Positions 52,298-60,641 of a stretch of 64,000 nt of DNA are shown one piece after another. The position numbers were made by a program, and so were the translations under genes. The DNA lies in the NCBI GenBank assembly GCA_964371655.1, contig CAYJOD010000007.1:62001-126000 (forward strand). The letters are read 5' to 3'. The stretch comes from CAZGSN01 sp964371655. GTDB lineage: Bacteria; Desulfobacterota; Binatia; HRBIN30. The first letter of the stretch is position 1; the number at the start of each line of letters is the position of its first letter. Below the pieces are notes generated by a model, which had not been told where the DNA came from, ran no database searches, and saw only the letters and a program-made list of their open reading frames with translations.

Positions 52298-52576
52298 ATG
52301 ATGGACCAAGAGACGGTCGAGAAGCGGAGAATTCTAAAGCAGTCTGGTTTCCTGCCGATCCCGAGCGTTCAGGTTCGCTTTAGCGTTGTTGAGCGGAAGA
52401 TCATTTCCAATTCAATCGTGGATCGGATCAACACTGCCGATCTCGACAAATGGATATCGTCACCAACAACGCCACCGCCGGGATGGCAACTATGGATCGA
52501 GGCGAATCCACCTGAAGCCGCCGTGATCTTGGAGGCCGTGAACAGCGCCCTCAAGTCATTCTTCGAGAATGTTTAG
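52298..52576 (+). CDS. Small protein of unknown function, first gene of a cassette
   Basis: 92 residues, no signal or membrane helix. Contains VQVRFSVVERKIISNSIVD, WISSPTTPPPGWQLWIEA and EAVNSALKSFFENV; no family recognised. ATG 52298 lies about 8 bases after GGAGGAGG, a strong ribosome site. Base composition is clearly less GC-rich than the surrounding genes. It overlaps the next gene by eight bases. Confidence 0.75.
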   Translation: MMDQETVEKRRILKQSGFLPIPSVQVRFSVVERKIISNSIVDRINTADLDKWISSPTTPPPGWQLWIEANPPEAAVILEAVNSALKSFFENV

Positions 52577-53108
52577 CAAGGCAGTATTGGCGATCCTGGC
52601 GCGTCGGATGCGGCAAATTGTTGATCGCGTCTCGTACAAGCGGAACAAGCTCTTACGCCCATTTATCCCCGAGCGCGTGTGGTTACAGCGGGAGATTAGC
52701 CGTGTCTATCGGCGATACAATTGGAATGTTGAGGATGCGCGAACTGCGAAGGAAAGAGGCATGCTCGATGCCGAACTGTCCATGGATATGGAGGATATGC
52801 AGGACAGACTCGATTCCATCGATACGGCGCACTGGGTATATCAGGCAGTCAGTAACAACGTTCGACGGCCACCCAAGCCGAGCGGTCATGAAAGCAGCGA
52901 GTTTTGGGAATATCGTAACGGTCTTTGTTTCCACGTACTCACGAACGAAGGAAAGGCCGCGATCCGTCGCGAACTTCGCGAAGAGTTAGGCTGGCGTCGA
53001 GAGCAGCGAACCGCGTGGGCATTGGCCATTGGAGCGATCCTGTCGGCGGTAGCGGCACTCTTCGGAGCGTTAGCTGGAACCCTGATTGCGGGATTGGTGT
53101 GCAAATGA
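52569..53108 (+). CDS. Protein with C-terminal membrane hairpin, second gene of a cassette
   Basis: 179 residues. Basic N-terminus (FSKAVLAILARRMRQIVDRV), helical acidic middle (MLDAELSMDMEDMQDRLDSI), a WEYRNGLCFHVLTNEGK strand, and a hydrophobic C-terminal segment (about 148-178, AIGAILSAVAALFGALAGTL) that could span the membrane once or twice. No family recognised. It overlaps both neighbours (8 bases upstream, ATGA downstream), so the three are translated together. Confidence 0.75.
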   Translation: MFSKAVLAILARRMRQIVDRVSYKRNKLLRPFIPERVWLQREISRVYRRYNWNVEDARTAKERGMLDAELSMDMEDMQDRLDSIDTAHWVYQAVSNNVRRPPKPSGHESSEFWEYRNGLCFHVLTNEGKAAIRRELREELGWRREQRTAWALAIGAILSAVAALFGALAGTLIAGLVCK

Positions 53109-53644
53109 CGGATATCGGTGAGGCGATAGACAAGGAATCGACGTCCCTGCGCGACATCCTAGTTCAGAAATTCAATTGGACGGATGAGTCGTTTGGCCAC
53201 AGTGGGTTCGCCAGCCTTGGGTATCGCAAGAAGCAGCAGCTCTTCAGTCCGCGCAAGACATTCGTTCAACGATTGATCGGCGGAAGCTCGGGCCGGGCGA
53301 TCCCTGTCGCCGAAGTGATCGCGGTCGGTAGTCTTCTGAAGTTTTCGATTCCCGCCGCAGAGGCTCGGGGCACTGCCGACTTTTCTTGGTGGCGCGGCAT
53401 GTTCGACCGAGAAGTGCGCTACTCGACTATCTCGCACGGCTTGGTGTTTGATCGCTGGGTCGCATTTCGAGGATTACAGACGGGTGGATTTGACTTCGAT
53501 GTGTCGTACCTAGATGGCGATGTTGCCGCCAGAATCCCGACGACGGTCCTAGTTGCCGTCGACTGGATTCGATTGGCGCCCAACGAAGCCGCCCATCGGA
53601 GCCTTGTCGAATTGTTCAAGTCAATTGGCACCGGCGTGCCGTGA
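53105..53644 (+). CDS. Soluble protein of unknown function, third gene of a cassette
   Basis: 179 residues without signal or membrane helix. Segments of note: SLRDILVQKFNWTDESFG, FSWWRGMFDREVRYSTISHG, RWVAFRGLQTGGFDFDVSYL and DWIRLAPNEAAHRSLVEL. No family recognised. ATG 53105 overlaps the previous stop by four bases; the extended frame upstream is a shadow. Downstream, 260 bases contain only a partial CCCTTCGATACGCCGCC repeat near 53702. Confidence 0.75.
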   Translation: MTDIGEAIDKESTSLRDILVQKFNWTDESFGHSGFASLGYRKKQQLFSPRKTFVQRLIGGSSGRAIPVAEVIAVGSLLKFSIPAAEARGTADFSWWRGMFDREVRYSTISHGLVFDRWVAFRGLQTGGFDFDVSYLDGDVAARIPTTVLVAVDWIRLAPNEAAHRSLVELFKSIGTGVP

Positions 53645-53906
53645 CGCAGGACGGGAGAATGAGCAGCTTATTGAGCCTCGTGAAATATGTTGACAGCGAA
53701 CCGCCCTTCGATACGCCGCCAAGCACCAAGCTCTAGCAGGGAGGGGCATTGGGGAAGGTGGATCGTCATGGAGATCTGGCGGCGTAGGAACAACCCACGT
53801 AAGTCCGCAGTCGATTTCAAGAGAGCTCTGTGAGTCACTCGCTCATAAGACACCACGATCGAGTTACGTGAGATACGTTCGTCCCCAAGTGCCTTGCCGC
53901 TTGCGT

Positions 53907-54338
53907 TCACGCCGCCTTGTCGATCTCGACGCGCAGCACTAGGCCGAGCGCACTCAAGACAGCCTCGACCTGATCGAGCTTCGAGGCGTGTCGCAGATCC
54001 AAGACACGATCGACCTGCGGCAAGTGCCACCCCAGCCGGCGCGCGAGCTCCGCCTTGCCCATGCGGCGATGGCGCATTTCCTGATAGGCAGCCAACTTCA
54101 TGCACGACAGTGGAGAGGGGCGGGTGACTCGCGTTCCCTTCTTCGTACGACTCGGCACCGGCAAGTCTCTGCCATCCCTGACGTAGGATGCGAGGACGGT
54201 TTCGAGTGCGTCGACCGCTCTCTGTAGAGCCTCGGACTCACCCTCTCCCTCGGTGACTCCCGGCAGGTCCGCAAACGTGACGGTTACGACGCCGCGCTTG
54301 TCCGACTCCAGCCTGACGGGGTATTCAAAGTTGCGCAT
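53907..54338 (-). CDS. hicB: HicB-type antitoxin with HTH domain
   Basis: 143 residues. The HicB partially degraded RNase H-like fold is seen in EYPVRLESDKRGVVTVTFADLPG and a helix EALQRAVDALETVLASYV. A C-terminal HTH (GKAELARRLGWHLPQVDRVLDLRHASKLDQV) binds DNA and represses the operon. ATG 54338 follows GGAGGAAGG. It lies 11 bases after hicA, the usual order. Confidence 0.92.
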   Translation of the reverse strand: MRNFEYPVRLESDKRGVVTVTFADLPGVTEGEGESEALQRAVDALETVLASYVRDGRDLPVPSRTKKGTRVTRPSPLSCMKLAAYQEMRHRRMGKAELARRLGWHLPQVDRVLDLRHASKLDQVEAVLSALGLVLRVEIDKAA

Positions 54339-54349
54339 CTGCCTTCCTC

Positions 54350-54538
54350 CTAATCGTCCAACAACCCCAGGTCTCGCTTGATGGCGCGCTCGGTGCCCTT
54401 TGCCAATTCGCGCTTACCGCCATGCATCGGCAGTGTTGAAACGCGGCCGGCGAGACGAACGGTGAGGTGTCCACCTTTGCCGGGCTCGAAGTTCGCGCCC
54501 TGCTTCGTCAGCCAGCGCTTGAGCTCGGCGCTCGTCAT
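54350..54538 (-). CDS. hicA: HicA-type mRNA interferase toxin
   Basis: 62 residues, dsRBD-like fold. The catalytic His sits in GKGGHLTVRL; LKRWLTKQGANFE at the start and PMHGGKRELAKGTERAIKRDLGL at the end are typical. ATG 54538 gives family-standard length; upstream codons overlap the operator. It is the first gene of a hicA-hicB operon. Confidence 0.92.
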   Translation of the reverse strand: MTSAELKRWLTKQGANFEPGKGGHLTVRLAGRVSTLPMHGGKRELAKGTERAIKRDLGLLDD

Positions 54539-54549
54539 GGAACGAGAAT

Positions 54550-54582
54550 AACAGTTCTGTTGTGCAAGGCAACACAACTGTT
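54550..54582. promoter_or_regulatory. Inverted-repeat operator of hicAB
   Basis: Arms AACAGTTCTGTTG and CAACACAACTGTT are complementary with one mismatch and a seven-base spacer, 12 bases upstream of hicA. On the minus strand TTGCCT and TATTCT, spaced 16 bases, overlap it and could be the promoter. HicB is expected to bind here. Confidence 0.6.
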
Positions 54583-54703
54583 GCGTGGGCAGCGGAGATC
54601 CAGCGGCATCGAATCGATTTCGTGGGACCTCGGCATCGCGGTCCCACGGAATCGCAGCCGCTCCCTTGATCCGGCGGTCGTCGGGAACGTACTATGGCGC
54701 GCC

Positions 54704-55258
54704 ATGCTGATCACAATCTCGGGGACACCTGGAAGCGGCAAGACGACGGTGGCGCGGTTGCTCGCCAAGCAATTGGGGATCGCGCACGTCTATGCCGGTG
54801 ACCTTTACCGCCGTGCCGCCGAGGCGCGTGGGCTGTCCCTCGAAGCCTTCAACCGCCTGGCGGAGAAGGATCACTCGATCGATCGCGAGCTCGACGCCAG
54901 GATGGCCGAGTATGCGCGCCGTGGCGGCGTCATCCTCGAAGGCCGCTTGGCTGCCTTTCTCGCTTTGCAAGAAGACACCGACGCCTTGAAGGTCTGGCTC
55001 ACGGCCAGCGACGGCGTGCGCGCCCAGCGGGTCTCGCAACGCGAGGGCGGTGATCAGCGCGAGCAGCTGCGCGTCAACGACGAACGCCAGCGCTCCGATG
55101 CGCGGCGCTACCTTGAGATCTACGGATTCGATCTCGAAGACATCTCCATCTACGATCTCATCCTCTATAGTGATGACCAGTCGCCCGAATCCTTGGCCGA
55201 GACCATCGCGCGCCAAGCGCGCCAAAGGTTCGGCCCGCAGGCGGCGACGAACGAATGA
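54704..55258 (+). CDS. cmk: Cytidylate-kinase-like protein (short type)
   Basis: 184 residues. P-loop GTPGSGKT (7-14) near the N-terminus, then a DLYRRAAEARGLSLEAFNRLA substrate-binding region, a GGVILEGRLAAFL strand and DERQRSDARRYLEIYGFDLED, matching the short archaeal-type CMP kinase fold (AAA_17). It would phosphorylate CMP or dCMP. ATG 54704 begins the first strand directly. Its stop overlaps the rsh start by four bases (ATGA). The name is given on pattern; a related kinase is possible. Confidence 0.75.
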   Translation: MLITISGTPGSGKTTVARLLAKQLGIAHVYAGDLYRRAAEARGLSLEAFNRLAEKDHSIDRELDARMAEYARRGGVILEGRLAAFLALQEDTDALKVWLTASDGVRAQRVSQREGGDQREQLRVNDERQRSDARRYLEIYGFDLEDISIYDLILYSDDQSPESLAETIARQARQRFGPQAATNE

Positions 55259-57402
55259 ATCTGAACAGCCTCATCGAGCGCGTACGCGCGTATGACAGCG
55301 ACGCCGACACCGAGCTGATTCGGCGCGCCTATGACTTCTCCGCCAAGGTCCATCACGGACAGACTCGCAAGTCCGGCGAGCCCTACTTCATCCACCCGGT
55401 GGAGGTGGCCGGCATCATCGCCGACCTCAAGCTCGATGTCCCCAGCGTCGTAACCGGCTTGCTGCACGATACCGTGGAGGACACTCTCACCACCCTCGAG
55501 CAAGTCGAGAGCACCTTCGGCACCGAGGTAGCCACTCTCGTCGACGGCGTCACCAAGATCAGTCAGATCAGCTTCAGCAGCCGCGAGGAGAAGCAGGCCG
55601 AGAACTTCCGCAAGATGATTCTGGCGATGGCGCGCGACATTCGCGTGATCCTGGTGAAGCTCGCCGACCGCACCCACAACATGCGCACGCTGGAATCGCT
55701 CGCGCCGGAGCGGCAGCACGACATCGCGCAGGAGACCCTCGACATTTACGCGCCGCTGGCCCATCGCCTCGGGGTCTATTGGATGAAGAGCGAGCTCGAG
55801 GATGCGGCGCTGCATTACCTGCACCCGGAGGTCTACTACCAACTCAAACGCAACGTCGCCAAGAAGAAGGCGGAACGCGAACGCTACATCCACGAGGTGC
55901 TCGCCCTGCTCTCCAAACGACTCGAGGAGCAAGGCATCGACGCCGAGGTCACCGGGCGTCCGAAGCACTTCTATTCGATCTACCAGAAGATGCAGTCGCA
56001 AAATCTGCTCTACGACCAGATCTTCGATGTCGTCGCCTTTCGCGTCCTCGTCGATTCCGTCGGCCAGTGTTACGAGGCGCTCGGCGTCGTGCACGCCAAC
56101 TGGAAGCCGATCTCCGGACGCTTCAAAGACTACATCGCACTCCCCAAGGCCAACATGTACCAGTCGTTGCACACGACGGTGATCGGCCCCTACGGCGAGC
56201 GCATGGAGGTGCAGATCCGCACCCACGAGATGCACCGCATCGCCGAGTCCGGGATCGCCGCGCACTGGCGCTACAAAGGCGGCGGCCGCGCCAGCGAAGA
56301 GGATGCGGAGAAGTTTACCTGGCTGCGCCAACTGCTCGAGTGGCAACAGAACGAGCAGGATCCGCAGGAGTTCCTGCGCTCGGTCAAAGAGGACTTGTTC
56401 AGCGAGGAAGTGTACGTGTTCACGCCGAAGGGCGACCTGCTCAACTTCCCGGAAGGATCGGGCGCCGTCGACTTTGCCTATCGCGTGCACTCCGAGGTCG
56501 GGCACCACTGCGCCGGCGCCCGCGTCAACGGTCGCATGGTGCCGCTGCGCTACCGGCTGCGCAGCGGCGACACGGTCGAGATCATCACCACCGCGACGCA
56601 GACACCCAGCAAGGACTGGCTTGGCTTCGTCAAGACCAGCCGCGCCAAGCAGAAGATCCGCAACTGGATCAAGTTCCAGCAGCGCACGCGCAGCGTCGCC
56701 ATCGGGCGCGAAATTCTCGACCGCGATCTGGGGCGCTACCACTTGGATCTGGCGAAGCTGCGCAAGGACGGCCGCCTCGCCCAAGTGATCGAGGCTCTCT
56801 CCCAGCGCGACGAGGAGACGCTGCTCGCCAGCATCGGCTACGGCCGCATCACCGCGCCGCACGTGCTCAGCAAGCTGCTGCCGCCCGACGTCCTCAAGCA
56901 GGGACCCGCCGAAGACGGAGCGCTACGCCGACTGTTCCGCACGATCACGCGCCAGAAGGACAATTCCGGCGTGCGCGTCAGCGGCATCGAAGACATGCTG
57001 GTCCGTTTCGGCAAGTGCTGCGCGCCGCTGCCCGGTGAACGCATCCTCGGTTTCACGACCCGCGGCCGCGGTGTGACCGTTCACGCCGTCGATTGCCCGC
57101 GCGTGCTCGAAAGTGACCCCGAGCGCCGCATCGAAGCGCACTGGGAAGCGGACGCCAGCGGACCGCGCCAGGTGAACTTGGAGGTCATGTGCATCGACGA
57201 GCCGGGACTGCTCGCGAACATGAGCAAAGCGATCGGCAACGTCGGCGTGAACATCAGCCGCGCCGAGGTGCAGAGCGTGCCCGACAAGAAGGCCATCAAC
57301 CGCTTCGAGGTCGTGGTCAACCACGTCGACCAGCTCAATCGCGTCATGCGCGCCATCGGCAAGGTGCGGGGAGTGATGAAGGTCGGTCGCACGCGTGGAT
57401 GA
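55255..57402 (+). CDS. rsh: Bifunctional (p)ppGpp synthetase/hydrolase (RSH)
   Basis: 715 residues. HD hydrolase domain with His48, and His71-Asp72 plus Glu75-Asp76 in GLLHDTVEDT; synthetase domain with RPKHFYSIYQKM, FKDYIALPKANMYQSLHT and EVQIRTHEMH; TGS domain (VFTPKGDLLNFPEGSGAVDF); a C-terminal Cys/His region (GKCCAPLPGE) and an ACT domain. Both catalytic sites look intact, so it should make and degrade the alarmone. Starts within the stop of the kinase gene (ATGA). Confidence 0.95.
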   Translation: MNLNSLIERVRAYDSDADTELIRRAYDFSAKVHHGQTRKSGEPYFIHPVEVAGIIADLKLDVPSVVTGLLHDTVEDTLTTLEQVESTFGTEVATLVDGVTKISQISFSSREEKQAENFRKMILAMARDIRVILVKLADRTHNMRTLESLAPERQHDIAQETLDIYAPLAHRLGVYWMKSELEDAALHYLHPEVYYQLKRNVAKKKAERERYIHEVLALLSKRLEEQGIDAEVTGRPKHFYSIYQKMQSQNLLYDQIFDVVAFRVLVDSVGQCYEALGVVHANWKPISGRFKDYIALPKANMYQSLHTTVIGPYGERMEVQIRTHEMHRIAESGIAAHWRYKGGGRASEEDAEKFTWLRQLLEWQQNEQDPQEFLRSVKEDLFSEEVYVFTPKGDLLNFPEGSGAVDFAYRVHSEVGHHCAGARVNGRMVPLRYRLRSGDTVEIITTATQTPSKDWLGFVKTSRAKQKIRNWIKFQQRTRSVAIGREILDRDLGRYHLDLAKLRKDGRLAQVIEALSQRDEETLLASIGYGRITAPHVLSKLLPPDVLKQGPAEDGALRRLFRTITRQKDNSGVRVSGIEDMLVRFGKCCAPLPGERILGFTTRGRGVTVHAVDCPRVLESDPERRIEAHWEADASGPRQVNLEVMCIDEPGLLANMSKAIGNVGVNISRAEVQSVPDKKAINRFEVVVNHVDQLNRVMRAIGKVRGVMKVGRTRG

Positions 57403-57453
57403 GCGCAGAGGGAAAGGCCCGTGCTGCAGCCAAGCACAGAGCAGGAGAGAGGT

Positions 57454-57831
57454 ATGAAGAAAGAGATAACCAGCAGTTTGGCGCCGAAGGCGATTGGTCC
57501 GTACGCACAGGCGGTGCGTAGCGGCAACTTGGTTTTCTGCTCCGGTCAGATCGGTCTGCACCCGGCCACCGGAGAGATGGTGACCGGTGGGGTCGTGGCG
57601 GAAACCCAGCGTATCTTGGGCAATCTGCACGCCGTGTTGGCGGCGGCCGGGGCGACGCTGGACGACGTCGTGCGCACGACGATCTATCTCACCGACCTCG
57701 CCGACTTCGCGGCGGTGAACGAGGTCTACGGGATATTCTTCTCGGCACCGTTCCCGGCACGTGCCACGGTGGGAGTTGCTTCCCTGCCGCGCGGCGCCAA
57801 GGTGGAGATCGACGCCATCGCTGCACTCTGA
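57454..57831 (+). CDS. ridA: RidA family enamine/imine deaminase
   Basis: 125 residues. Motifs: AIGPYAQAVRSGNLVFCSGQIG, the catalytic-type Arg in PFPARATVGVASLPRGAKVEIDAIA. It hydrolyses reactive enamines from PLP enzymes. ATG 57454 has AGGAGAGAGG upstream. It follows rsh by 51 bases and may share its transcript; a stem-loop follows. Confidence 0.92.
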   Translation: MKKEITSSLAPKAIGPYAQAVRSGNLVFCSGQIGLHPATGEMVTGGVVAETQRILGNLHAVLAAAGATLDDVVRTTIYLTDLADFAAVNEVYGIFFSAPFPARATVGVASLPRGAKVEIDAIAAL

Positions 57832-57842
57832 CAGAAACGACA

Positions 57843-57866
57843 AAGGCGAGCCCCAGGGCTCGCCTT
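57843..57866. terminator. Stem-loop between ridA and rpmB
   Basis: AAGGCGAGCCC and GGGCTCGCCTT form a perfect 11-bp stem with a two-base loop. On the minus strand it is followed by TTGTCGTTT, so it probably terminates rpmB and may also serve ridA. Confidence 0.75.
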
Positions 57867-57910
57867 CAATTCGACCGTCGACTCGAAACCGTCGACTTCG
57901 GTGGCCTGCT

Positions 57911-58102
57911 TTAGGCCGCCTTCGCAATCTTACCGGAACGCAGACACCGCGTGCACACCTTGACGCGCTGCACGCCGCCGGAGATCACGGCGCGGACGCG
58001 CTGCAGATTCGGCCGCCAGGTGCGCTTGGTCTTGTTGTTCGCGTGGCTGACGGTGTTGCCGACGGATGGATGCTTGCCGCAGATTTCACAGACACGTGCC
58101 AT
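57911..58102 (-). CDS. rpmB: 50S ribosomal protein L28
   Basis: 63 residues, standard short L28. ARVCEICGKHPSVGNTVSHA, then NNKTKRTWRPNLQRVRA and a C-terminal CTRCLRSGKIAKA; the two Cys pairs (CEICG, CTRC) mark the zinc-binding form. ATG 58102 has GAGGAG upstream. No rpmG follows. Confidence 0.95.
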   Translation of the reverse strand: MARVCEICGKHPSVGNTVSHANNKTKRTWRPNLQRVRAVISGGVQRVKVCTRCLRSGKIAKAA

Positions 58103-58170
58103 GGGTTCACTCCTCGAAGGGCGCCTTCCCTAGCGAAGGTGTTGGGGATTGTCAAAGGATGGGACCGATC

Positions 58171-58205
58171 GGGATCAGACCGATCAGACCGATCGGTCTG
58201 ATCCC
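58171..58205. terminator. Perfect 15-bp hairpin at the end of rfaE2
   Basis: GGGATCAGACCGATC pairs perfectly with GATCGGTCTGATCCC around a five-base loop AGACC. The rfaE2 stop codon lies within the stem. A further GATCGG copy sits just to its left. Probably terminates or stabilises the rfaE2 transcript. Confidence 0.65.
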
Positions 58206-58696
58206 CGCCGACGCCCCGCCGCCTTCTGGGCAAGGCGCGTGGTCGAGTAGCCTTGCGCAAACGGCAGAGAGCGCACTTTGCCTCCCGCGGCGCGTACCAC
58301 ATCGGCGCCGACGATCTGCTCGGGCTTCCAATCGCCGCCTTTCACCAACACGTCCGGTTGCAGGAGCTTGATCAGGTCGTAGGGCGTGTCCTGATCGAAG
58401 ACGGTGACATAGTCGACCATCTCGAGCGCGGCCATGACCTCGCAGCGGTCTTGCTGCCGCACCAGAGGTCGGCTCGGTCCCTTCAGGCGGCGCACCGACG
58501 CATCGCTGTTGAGGGCGACGATCAGCACGTCACCAAGCTTCTTGGCAGCGCGCAGGTAGCGGATGTGTCCCGGATGAATGAGGTCGAAACAACCGTTGGT
58601 GAACACCACCCGCTGCTGGCCCCGGCGAGCCGCGGCGATGCGGCTCTTGAGGGTCCGCCAAGACGCGATTTTCCGATGCCGCGAGCCAACTCCCAT
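58184..58696 (-). CDS. rfaE2: D-glycero-beta-D-manno-heptose 1-phosphate adenylyltransferase
   Basis: 170 residues, nucleotidyltransferase that makes ADP-heptose for the LPS core. GCFDLIHPGHIRYLRAAKKLG holds the HxGH motif; RPLVRQQDRCEVMAALEMVD and VLVKGGDWKPEQIVG are typical of the separate C-terminal-domain-only enzyme (RfaE2). ATG 58696 is preceded by GGAGTGAATGTG; a GTG three codons earlier is less likely. It implies a Gram-negative envelope. Confidence 0.9.
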   Translation of the reverse strand: MGVGSRHRKIASWRTLKSRIAAARRGQQRVVFTNGCFDLIHPGHIRYLRAAKKLGDVLIVALNSDASVRRLKGPSRPLVRQQDRCEVMAALEMVDYVTVFDQDTPYDLIKLLQPDVLVKGGDWKPEQIVGADVVRAAGGKVRSLPFAQGYSTTRLAQKAAGRRRGSDRSV

Positions 58697-58831
58697 CACA
58701 TTCACTCCACGTGTCTTGCCGATAGCAAACTCGTGCCGTCTGCAGCAAAGGCCGAGGTTCGATTCCTAGTCGACAGTTGTACGCGCACTGGGTAATTATT
58801 TGCGTCAGTATTTCTGAACCAGGAGGACACG

Positions 58832-59986
58832 ATGACGTCACGGCAAGCTCGAAGCAAGTCGCAGCGGGTGACGCTGCTGGTGGCCACGAAGAAGGGAGCG
58901 TTTCTGCTCCGCTCCGATGCTTCGCGTCGGAGCTGGAAGCTGGAGGGCCCGCAGTTCCTCGGTCACATCGTCCATCACATCATGCTCGATCCGCGCGATC
59001 GACGCACGTTGCTGCTCGCCGCCAAGACCGGGCACCTGGGGCCGACCGTGTTCCGATCGACCGATCACGGCAAGACCTGGAAGGAGGCGGCGCGACCGCC
59101 GTCGTTCCGCAAAGTCGCCGCCGGCGAAAAAGGGCGTGTCGTCGATCACGTATTTTGGCTGACTCCCGGACACGCGAGCGAACCAGGTTGCTGGTACGCG
59201 GGTAGCTCACCACAAGGCCTGTTTCGCTCAGAGGATAACGGCGGCACCTGGGAGCCGGTGGCCGGCTTCAATGATCACCCGATGTACAGACAGTGGACGG
59301 GAGGCGACCAGGACGGCACGCCGGACGGCCCAAAGATGCACTCGGTGATCGTCGATCCGCGCACCGCCTCACACTTGTACATCGGCATGTCGAGCGGCGG
59401 CGTTTTCGAGAGCACCGACAAGGGCGCGAGCTGGCAGCCGCTCAACGCCGGTAGCATGGCCGTCAACCCGGACCCCTTTCCTGAATACGGCCAAGACCCA
59501 CACTGTGTCCGCCTGCACCCGCTGGCGCCGGACATCCTGTATCAACAGAATCACTGCGGCATCTATCGCATGGAGCGAAGCGAGGGCCGCTGGCAGCGGA
59601 TCGGTGAGAACATGCCGAAGAAGGTCGGCGACATTGGTTTCCCCATGGTGCTGCACCCGCGCGATCCGAAAACCGCGTGGGTGTTCCCGATGGACGGAAG
59701 CACGGTGTGGCCCCGCACCAGCCCGGATGGCAAGCCGGCGGCCTACGTGACCCGCAACTCCGGGAAGACGTGGAAGCGACTCGATCAAGGCTTGCCCAAG
59801 AGTCAGGCGTGGTTGACGGTCTTTCGCCAGGCGATGACCTGCGACAGCGCCGACCCGGTCGGCATCTACTTTGGGACCACCACCGGCGAGCTGTGGGCGA
59901 GTCGCAACGAGGGTGAGCGCTGGACCTGCATCGCGCGCCATCTGCCACACGTCTACGCGATCGAGACGGCCGAGCTTGGTCGATGA
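58832..59986 (+). CDS. BNR/sialidase-like beta-propeller protein
   Basis: 384 residues with at least four BNR-type repeats (for example STDHGKTWKEAAR, SEDNGGTWEPV, STDKGASWQPLN, TRNSGKTWKRLDQ). This is a beta-propeller of the exo-alpha-sialidase/WD40-like superfamily. No signal peptide, so it is probably cytosolic and not a true sialidase. ATG 58832 follows CAGGAGGACACG. It overlaps a MoaD-like gene by four bases (ATGA). Confidence 0.88.
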   Translation: MTSRQARSKSQRVTLLVATKKGAFLLRSDASRRSWKLEGPQFLGHIVHHIMLDPRDRRTLLLAAKTGHLGPTVFRSTDHGKTWKEAARPPSFRKVAAGEKGRVVDHVFWLTPGHASEPGCWYAGSSPQGLFRSEDNGGTWEPVAGFNDHPMYRQWTGGDQDGTPDGPKMHSVIVDPRTASHLYIGMSSGGVFESTDKGASWQPLNAGSMAVNPDPFPEYGQDPHCVRLHPLAPDILYQQNHCGIYRMERSEGRWQRIGENMPKKVGDIGFPMVLHPRDPKTAWVFPMDGSTVWPRTSPDGKPAAYVTRNSGKTWKRLDQGLPKSQAWLTVFRQAMTCDSADPVGIYFGTTTGELWASRNEGERWTCIARHLPHVYAIETAELGR

Positions 59987-60243
59987 AGGTGTTCGTCCCG
60001 ACACCGTTGCGCTCCTACGTCGGCAAGCAGGCGCAGGTGGACGCGGCCGGGCAGACACTCGCGGAGCTGCTCCTCGACCTCGATCGACGCTACCCCGGCA
60101 TGCGTTTCCGGATGGTCACCGAGCAAGATGAGCTGCGGCCGCACATGCGTATCTTCGTCAACGGCGACGAGTCGCGGGATCTCAGCACGCCTCTGCGGCC
60201 GCAGGACGAAGTCCACATCCTCCAGGCCCTGAGCGGCGGCTGA
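59983..60243 (+). CDS. MoaD/ThiS ubiquitin-like protein
   Basis: 86 residues, beta-grasp fold ending in Gly-Gly (HILQALSGG), the mark of sulfur-carrier or conjugation proteins. KVFVPTPLRSYVGKQAQVD begins the first strand and FVNGDESRDLSTPLRPQDEV the last. Coupled with the preceding propeller gene (ATGA). No MoaE or ThiF partner is seen, so its job may be different from Mo-cofactor synthesis. Confidence 0.88.
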   Translation: MKVFVPTPLRSYVGKQAQVDAAGQTLAELLLDLDRRYPGMRFRMVTEQDELRPHMRIFVNGDESRDLSTPLRPQDEVHILQALSGG

Positions 60244-60302
60244 GCAATCGACATAAGGGTGCGCGGCAGCGCACCTGCGGCGATAGTTGGATCGTCCGCG
60301 CG

Positions 60303-60641
60303 CTACTGCCCAGGTGGCAATCCGAGCGCAACGCCCAAGGCGCGATTGAAATGAGCTAGCTTCGGGGGTGCGAGAGTCCCGACGAACTGCGTCAGCTTGC
60401 TCTTGAACATCAGTGTAAGGAAGTCGCAGCGGATCGCACAAATCCTTGGCAGACCGTCTTCGGGGCCCAAGACGACTTCCGTGGAGAGCCCGAGGACGTC
60501 ACTGTAAACTGGGGCACATATGACCGTTGATACATCGTCGTGTCGGGCAATGAAGGCTCTCGAGGCGACGACGTAGAAACCCGGCTTGTCTCCTCTTTCG
60601 GCGACTCGTTCGCGCGTGCGGTAAATTTCGCCGCGATTCAC
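60303..60641 (-). CDS. MazF/PemK-type mRNA interferase toxin
   Basis: 112 residues. RGEIYRTRERVAERGDKPGFYVVASR matches the start of PemK/CcdB-like folds, then ICAPVYSDVLGLSTEVVLGPEDGLPRICAIRCDFLTLM. It would cleave mRNA when the antitoxin is degraded. GTG 60641 overlaps the antitoxin stop (GTGA), fixing the start and the operon order. Confidence 0.85.
   Translation of the reverse strand: MNRGEIYRTRERVAERGDKPGFYVVASRAFIARHDDVSTVICAPVYSDVLGLSTEVVLGPEDGLPRICAIRCDFLTLMFKSKLTQFVGTLAPPKLAHFNRALGVALGLPPGQ

Noticed and set aside
55165..56862. 565-codon minus-strand frame over rsh
   Set aside because: Antisense to an unmistakable RSH enzyme; no motif in the frame itself.
58690..58790. tRNA-like GGTTCGATTCC sequence near 58752
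   Set aside because: A T-loop-like match only; the T stem is imperfect and no D-arm, anticodon or acceptor stem can be built around it.
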